Assembly (NCBI GenBank): GCA_942492375.1
Contig: CALOEL010000005.1
Location: 244,256-308,255 of the forward strand
Source of the DNA: JAHEAO01 sp942492375
GTDB taxonomy: Bacteria; Pseudomonadota; Alphaproteobacteria; Rhodobacterales; Rhodobacteraceae
Reading direction: 5' to 3'
DNA: 64,000 nt
Positions 59,501 to 64,000 of the stretch are shown piece by piece. The translations under genes were made by a program, and so were the position numbers. A model generated the notes under the pieces. It worked only from the letters and a program-made list of their open reading frames with translations, ran no database searches and was not told where the DNA came from. Position 1 is the stretch's first letter; each line of letters begins with the position of its first letter.

Positions 59501-60467
59501 GGTAGCATTGCTTACGCAGGGCCGCGAGGGAGTATCCTTGGGCGTAAAGCGCGCGTGCGTCGGTCTTGGCGTTGGTGGGGTGCAGGAGGTCCCGGTCCTC
59601 GGCCACCATGAGGAAGATCAGGCGGTACACGAGACGCAGGAGTTCATTAAACCACTCGGTCAGGTTCACTTCGCCGGATTTCAGTTTCGTCGAAAGGTCT
59701 GGGTTGGCTTCGAGGAAGCCAGAGCCAAGCACCTTGAGCGCGATCTGGACCTGATCGGCGAGTCGATCCCGGGCAACCTCACCTTCCTTGGAACCGGTCT
59801 CTCGCCACCGCTCAAGCGGGCAGTCCGTGGCGGGAGCGCCTTCGTTGCCGAAACGGGACCGGTGGATCAGCAGCCAGAGGACGGCGAAGGAGGCGATGTC
59901 CTCGTTCGAGAAGATCTGGGCGAGGTCAGCTTCGATATAGGCCGGGCGGGTCAGCGAGGCGTTGTCCCGCATGAGGCGCAGATGGGTGCCGTTGGTGACA
60001 ATGCCCCAAAGTGCCTCGTCCTTGTCATTTAGGTAATCCTGAAGGGCGAATGCTGGTGAGCGCGACCGGTCGATTGACAAGGTCGGACTGCGACGGTCAA
60101 GCGTCTCGGACGTGGGCACCACGACGAACGGAACGCGCCCACTTGCGATCAATGCGATGGGTGCCTCAGCAGCCGCCAGATCATCGTATCCGAAGGTTTC
60201 CTTGAAGAAGCTCGAAACAAAGCGCCGTGTAGCATCCTGAGTTGGTGTCTCGATCTTGGCGAAGGCATCGAAATGAGACTGTCCGACGCGGAAAGCTGTC
60301 GAGATTTCTTCGCGGATCGTCAGGCCCTTTCGAACGGAGTAGTTCTCCGGGGCCTGTTCAGGCGCGGCCCGCTGATCGATTTTTGCAATCATGGCGGGGG
60401 CGATGAGATTGCCTTCGAGGCTTAGCGAGGGCCATGCGGACATATCTGTAATAGGTTTGCGGGCCAT
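56517..60467 (-). CDS. Large DNA adenine methyltransferase, DrmMI-like
   Basis: 1316 aa. The AdoMet motif DPACGSGHFLLAA is at about 475-487 and the catalytic NPPWE at about 745. The gap of ~260 residues between them and the N-terminal helical half fit the large DISARM DrmMI/Eco57I-like methyltransferases. The C-terminal ~400 residues hold the target-recognition part. The frame is intact over nearly 4 kb, unlike the helicase before it, so it could still methylate DNA. It starts 2 bp after the helicase stop. The downstream HNH and DUF262 genes share the transcript. Confidence 0.85.
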   Translation of the reverse strand: MARKPITDMSAWPSLSLEGNLIAPAMIAKIDQRAAPEQAPENYSVRKGLTIREEISTAFRVGQSHFDAFAKIETPTQDATRRFVSSFFKETFGYDDLAAAEAPIALIASGRVPFVVVPTSETLDRRSPTLSIDRSRSPAFALQDYLNDKDEALWGIVTNGTHLRLMRDNASLTRPAYIEADLAQIFSNEDIASFAVLWLLIHRSRFGNEGAPATDCPLERWRETGSKEGEVARDRLADQVQIALKVLGSGFLEANPDLSTKLKSGEVNLTEWFNELLRLVYRLIFLMVAEDRDLLHPTNAKTDARALYAQGYSLAALRKQCYRAATWDKHHDRYEGVKIVFKALANGQPALALPALGGLFADDRLPHLETARLRNKAFMEALYRLSWLSDKTGMVPVNWRAMETEELGSVYESLLELQPQLGDDGKTLVFASEAAEQKGNQRKTTGSYYTPDSLVQALLDTALDPVLDKTEPDKLLKLTVIDPACGSGHFLLAAARRIATRLARHRAEGTPALSDFRHALRDVARSCLHGVDRNPMAVELTKVALWIETVDPGLPLGFFDAQIRCGDALLGVFALKVLEDGIPDAAYKPLTGDDKDTAKYYKKANQDAKGGQGGFDFGTGQVAMPEMKPMALDFSGFRDLPEDTVEQIGAKAKRFKELRKKQGFVRATAAANLYVAAFLLPKVGGAPSGPSARTVPTTEELWMALNQGKMRQAMVDAPKAARRARAFHWPLEFPDIMQRGGFDVVLGNPPWEVMQLSEKEYFAAKHPEIAALAGAARKRAIEALRTDNPAAFDDFQTALRTSEAGNEFTRASGRFDLTARGKVNTYALFAEHFANLARERAGVIVPTGIATDSTTAPFFAALVEKRRLAKLVDFENRAGLFPAVHSAMKFSLLTLGRDEPVAAFAFFLTDPGQLMEPERNFTMTAEAIALINPNSGTAPVFRSRYDAELTAKIYGTASVLINETEGAKGNAWGLEFRQGLFNMTSDSGLFKTAVQLQSDGLVREGTDWVVPGIRPAQGVMAVDGKGAGSLPLSGGGPRTTRFVPLYEAKMISFFDHRFAGYGARGDDRGYRVLPETTLEEHANPSFEAEPFYWTAKSDLEDRLAERTKSGWLVAWKDVTAATNERTAIFSIIPRVAVGHTLPLMFSTESTEKLSCLYANLNALVADYTARNSVAGLHLTYGYLKQFPIFTPDFYTEPRLAFVTPKVLELTYTSHSLAPFARDLGHNGPPFAWDEDRRALLRAELDAFYARAYGLTRDELRYILDPADVKGPDYPSETFRVLKEKEIRQHGEYRTRRLVLAAWDRMEANGEFTAMGM

Positions 60468-60469
60468 GC

Positions 60470-63242
60470 TTAAACCTCGCCCGGCATCAGTACGAACATT
60501 CCAATGACGTCAGGTGGAAGTACGGCCTCCACGCTGACACGCGAGGCAGATCCAGCCGCAGCACGCAGTCGGGCATGATCTTCGACGAGCTCCTCTGCTC
60601 GCTTTTTCACGAATGTAGCCAGAGGTCCGTCTATGAGTGCGGGCAAATCCGACTTTGCGTTGTTCACCATCCGGTCTCGCGCAATCTGCGCAAGATCAGC
60701 TGTTGCTGGCGTGTTCAGCATTTCGCGTGCGATATCTCCTGTCGCGACAATGCTGTTTCCTTGAAGGGCAACGAGTGCAGCCTCTTCGGCGAGTAGCAGT
60801 CTTTCCTTGCGGGAATGGATGGTTAGCTTGTAGCGGATCCGTAGAAGCACGAGACGGGTCATTACCGAGACTGCTGGCGTGGGCCAAGCTCCAACGCGCC
60901 CGATGCCTAGATCTGGCAGCGCTTCTTGGTCCAGCGAAGCCTCAACCAGGCTTTCTGCGAGAGAGGCTGTCAGAGGATGGGTGCGCGTCAATAGAGACGT
61001 GCCCGAAGGCGCGGGCTCCGCAGTGGCAAGCTTCACTGATTTCTGGAGCCCTCGTTGCCCTAGCTTTTCCCTCAGGCTCTCCTGCAGCGCATGAACATGC
61101 GCAATGTATAGTGACCGCTTTTTTTCGAGAGGCACGCCAAAGCGAGACATGGCGCGTTCGACGAACTGCCGTGCATCATCCGGCGAGCCGAGCAGATCTT
61201 TAACCTTGTTCCATTCCGGCGCAACCTCGGACGGCTTCATTGCGTTCTGTGCAAAGCGCGCACGGGATTTCTTCTCATTCTCGCTCGCATCGCGCCAACG
61301 GGCATCCATCGCATGCGTGCCGTCATCCAAGCGTAAGTCAAATGTCAGCTGTTTATGACCACCGCGACGCAGCATCATCGCGGCCATGAGTGCATCCGTG
61401 ACGGGGCCGCGTTCATCGGGCAGCGGCACGGTAACACCTGTTGCTTTCCGGATTTCCTCCGCTTTTCGCAGGATGACGTCGAGGACAGCGCCATCGATAG
61501 CGCTGTCTGGCGAGAACATCATGATCGATCGAACCAGCTCAGCGGGTTGACCAAAACGATCCACCCGACCTTCGCGCTGTTGGTGCCGCGTCGGGTTCCA
61601 AGAGAGGTCATAGTGCACAACGGTATCGAAAAGCTGCTGAAGGTTAATCCCTTCAGACAGGCAATCTGTCGCCACCAAGATCCGCTGAATATCTTTTTCA
61701 CCATCTTCAACCTAGCCATCTCCGAAACACGATTCCGTCGCTCGTCCGGTGTGAGTTTCGGTAGACGACCTCAATGCGGTCAGTTTCAGGAAAAGCCCTT
61801 TCGAAGGCCGTTACTTTCCATCCTCCAGCCGTTGCCAGGTAACGACAAAACACGACTGGATTGGCGCCAGCTTTGATCAACGGCTTCAGCGCACTAACCA
61901 GCGCGTCAAGTTTTGGGTCCTTTGCGACCGAAAGACTGGACGCTTGATCCAGGAGAGCGTGGAGAGCCGGATCGTTCGCGAAGATTGTATTGGGCTCGAC
62001 ATCAACAGCATCTTCGTCGTCGCCATCTTCGTCGTAGATTTGTGGCTCCAAACGCTCCGCTTCGTTCGAGGCACGATTTCTAAGAGCGCTGAGCGCCGCA
62101 GCTGGAGAAGACCCCACGCATCGCATCAAGGCGAGGGTGCCCCAAAAAGCGAGCCGCTGATCTTTCTTCTGATCACCAGCTTTCGAGACGACTTCAATAC
62201 AGTAGTCGATAGCAGATTCTTGAAAGGCCAGATGGTCGGCCGAAAGGCGATAGGGGAACTCCGTTGTTTCATGCTTCGGGAAAGAGCGATCTTCGTCCCA
62301 ATCCCCTTCGATGAGATCGACCCGGCGCCGCTGAACCAAGTGCCGCGCTAGGCGCTCGCGGTAACGCGCATTGTCGAAGTCTACTGAGGCGAACTCTTGA
62401 TCAATCAGCGACAGCAAGCGCGCGAATGCTTCTTCATCTCCAGAGTGCGGCGTGGCCGTGAGCATGACGATCCTGCGTTCTGGATCCTTTGCGAGCCCCT
62501 GGAGCAAGTCGAAACGTTGCTGCTTGCCTTTGTGGGTTCCGACACAAGCATGCGCTTCATCAACGATGACAAAGTCAGGACAAGCACGTGCAAACCCCTC
62601 ACGGCGTTTCTCTGCCTTGATGTAGTCAAGGCTGACGACCGTAAATGGGTAGGCGTCAAATAGCGTTTGGGCGAGCGGTAGGTTGCGTTCGAGGCGGGCC
62701 GCAGTGCCAGATGTCACCGGAACCGCATCAATGCCGAAACGATCCTTGAGCTCGATAATCCACTGATCCACGAGGTGGGGCGGGCAGAGGACTGAAAAGG
62801 CATCGACTTCACCTCGATCCATAAGTTCGCGAAGGATCAGACCCGCTTCTATGGTCTTGCCGATGCCTACGTCGTCAGCGATTAGCAAGCGGGGCACCTG
62901 CAGCCGCAGGGCCATAAGCAGTGGGACAAGCTGATAGGTTCGCGGCTCAAAGGCGAGCTGAGCGGCAGACCGAAATGGCCCTGCACCGCGACGCAAGGTC
63001 AGTCTAAGCGCATCTGCAAGGAGCGCAGCTTTGGCTTGTACTGTGGATCGCGCGTCGTCAGGCAGATCAAACCTCGCCGCCGCCACGCTTGCGATCTCCA
63101 GCTCGGGATCAAGGATGACCACATCGTTCTCGTTTCCAGAGAGGGGGCGAAGAGCAAGAATGCCCGGGCGCGGGGCTGGAAGAGCAACCCACTCTCGACC
63201 GCGGGCGAGGACAAGATCGCCAGGAGAAAAGCTTAGCGTCAT
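60470..63242 (-). pseudogene. SNF2-type helicase (DrmD-like) broken by two frameshifts
   Basis: The two open parts are 61707-63242 (N-terminal 511 aa) and 60470-61678 (C-terminal 402 aa). The first has motif I DDVGIGKTIEAGL and DEAH box DEAHACVG; the second has motif V/VI: ATDCLSEGINLQ and HQQREGRVDRFGQ. Between 61680 and 61745 the conserved peptide KLTPDERRNRVSEMARL is read in the third frame, so a single base appears to be missing on each side of it. The protein would stop soon after the helicase N-lobe. A sequencing error is possible, but two such sites suggest a real lesion. In the intact form it would be a ~920-aa ATPase of the DrmD type. Confidence 0.85.
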
Positions 63243-63245
63243 TGC

Positions 63246-63788
63246 CTATCCTTTGAGTAGATCGATGAGTTGTTCGGGAATATCGGCGTCCGGAAGACTT
63301 GGCAGCGAGACCAGTTCCCAACCTTTGCTCGAAGCATCTTGAGACATTTCAGACGACACGGAGTTGGCTGTTGCGGCCACGCCGTGACCCCGCCACGCGA
63401 ACTCCACGTCGGTTCCGCCAAATTTGACCGGCATGGTATCCACGTGTGGAAGTCCCGCTTCTTCGAAAGCCTTTGCCCACGGAGAGGCGGAGCCGTCGAA
63501 GGAGGCGCGTGCCGCCAAAAGCGTCTGTCCCCGCGCCAGGTCGATCAGAAGCTGTGCTACTTCTGTGCTGCTTCGATCTATCTGTTCGTGGTCAGGTTGG
63601 TTGAAATAGGAGAGGAGACAACGATAGCAGCCACGCACACATGCATCGTCGTCTTTCTCGGTCAGAAGCTGCGCGTCACCTGCCTTGATTGAAGCTTCAA
63701 TGTTCTCGTAGTGCATGAGTTCGAGTGCTGTCCGCGCAACTTCGCTGATCGCCTTCGGATCATCGACCAGGCGGTTCAGGATGCTCCG
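63246..63788 (-). pseudogene. 3' end of a DUF1998/MZB-type helicase gene, truncated
   Basis: The open frame runs from codon 63788 down to 63246 after an in-frame TAG at 63789-63791, and the AT-rich region beyond shows no continuation. Residues include the Cys-rich CVRGCYRCLLSYFNQPDHEQIDR-type motif, characteristic of the C-terminus of DUF1998/MZB helicases such as DISARM-associated ones, then an alpha/beta end (FDGSASPWAKAFEEAGLP). Only about 180 of a normal ~1000 residues remain, so the gene is non-functional. It lies 3 bp before the start of the DrmD-like gene, as part of one former operon. Confidence 0.8.
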
Positions 63789-64000
63789 CTACATGTAACA
63801 CATTAAGGTGTACCTGCAAAAAGCATGGGCTTCAGTGCACGAATGCATGCGGATCTTGTCAAGAGGGGAACTGTGATAACAGGACTCTGGTCCCAATAAC
63901 AGACGAAGAAGACGTTGATGAAGAAAAATGAGATATAGAGGCTATTTCTACAGTGATTAAAAATAAAATATTACTATGTACATAGAGTCGTTGCTAAATA
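63789..64000. other. AT-rich sequence replacing the 5' part of the defence operon
   Basis: About 210 bp with much lower GC than the rest of the window, no open frame of note and an abrupt start at 63789. It begins with TGTAACACATTAAGGTGTACC, whose inner ACAC and GGTGT are imperfectly inverted, as at the tip of some insertion elements. The mobile element itself is not recognisable because the window ends. Confidence 0.5.

Noticed and set aside
1..64000. CRISPR array
   Set aside because: No regularly spaced repeats of 24-40 bp with unique spacers were seen; the repeats found are short and unequal in spacing.

Overview
The window looks like a chromosomal stretch of an alphaproteobacterium, most likely Rhodobacterales/Rhodobacteraceae. 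This is inferred from high GC, codon use and the style of the phage and accessory proteins; no rRNA, tRNA or housekeeping gene fixes the taxon. It is almost entirely accessory DNA: one long prophage flanked on both sides by defence and mobile-element genes.

Left flank (1-11.5 kb). A type III restriction-modification pair (mod, cut by the window edge, and res) is followed by a convergent P4-type tyrosine integrase with three 12-bp direct repeats just upstream of it. Next come a NucS-like PD-(D/E)XK nuclease, a TPR-like protein, and a three-gene minus-strand module: a MerR-type regulator with a 12-bp-arm operator dyad, a von Willebrand A (VWA) protein, and a lysine-rich protein. This last module lies between two copies, one only a 3' remnant, of the end of the small gene that closes the serine-recombinase operon.

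Prophage (about 11.5-53.7 kb). The serine-recombinase operon (small protein, DUF2924, large serine recombinase, 126-aa protein) is the likely integration cassette. A large membrane protein and the immunity region follow (S24-type repressor on the minus strand, early genes on the plus strand). The early/replication block encodes an AlpA-like HTH, an AAA ATPase, a DUF669-like protein, a DEAD/DEAH helicase, a Cas4/RecB-like nuclease, a primase-helicase, a RuvC-like resolvase and an orphan ParB-N/DNA methyltransferase. A repeat-rich stretch after the primase gene could be the replication origin. The late block is a lambda-like siphovirus: terminase small and large subunits, gpW-like joiner, portal, a protease-capsid fusion, DUF2190 decoration protein, head-tail proteins, tail tube, tail chaperones G and GT with a canonical -1 frameshift site, tape measure, tail-tip proteins (one with a VWA domain), a lectin-like fibre protein, a holin-like protein, an M15 endolysin and nested Rz/Rz1-like spanins. 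Two genes look like cargo: a CIA30-domain gene and a PD-(D/E)XK-like gene that interrupts the head-tail operon.

Right flank (53.7-64 kb). A minus-strand defence-type operon resembles part of a class 1 DISARM system: a truncated DUF1998-type helicase end, a DrmD-like SNF2 helicase with two frameshifts, a 1316-aa DrmMI-like methyltransferase, an HNH nuclease, and a DUF262/DUF1524 (GmrSD-like) protein. Its 5' end is cut at about 63.79 kb, where an AT-rich sequence of different character begins. The operon is therefore probably decayed.
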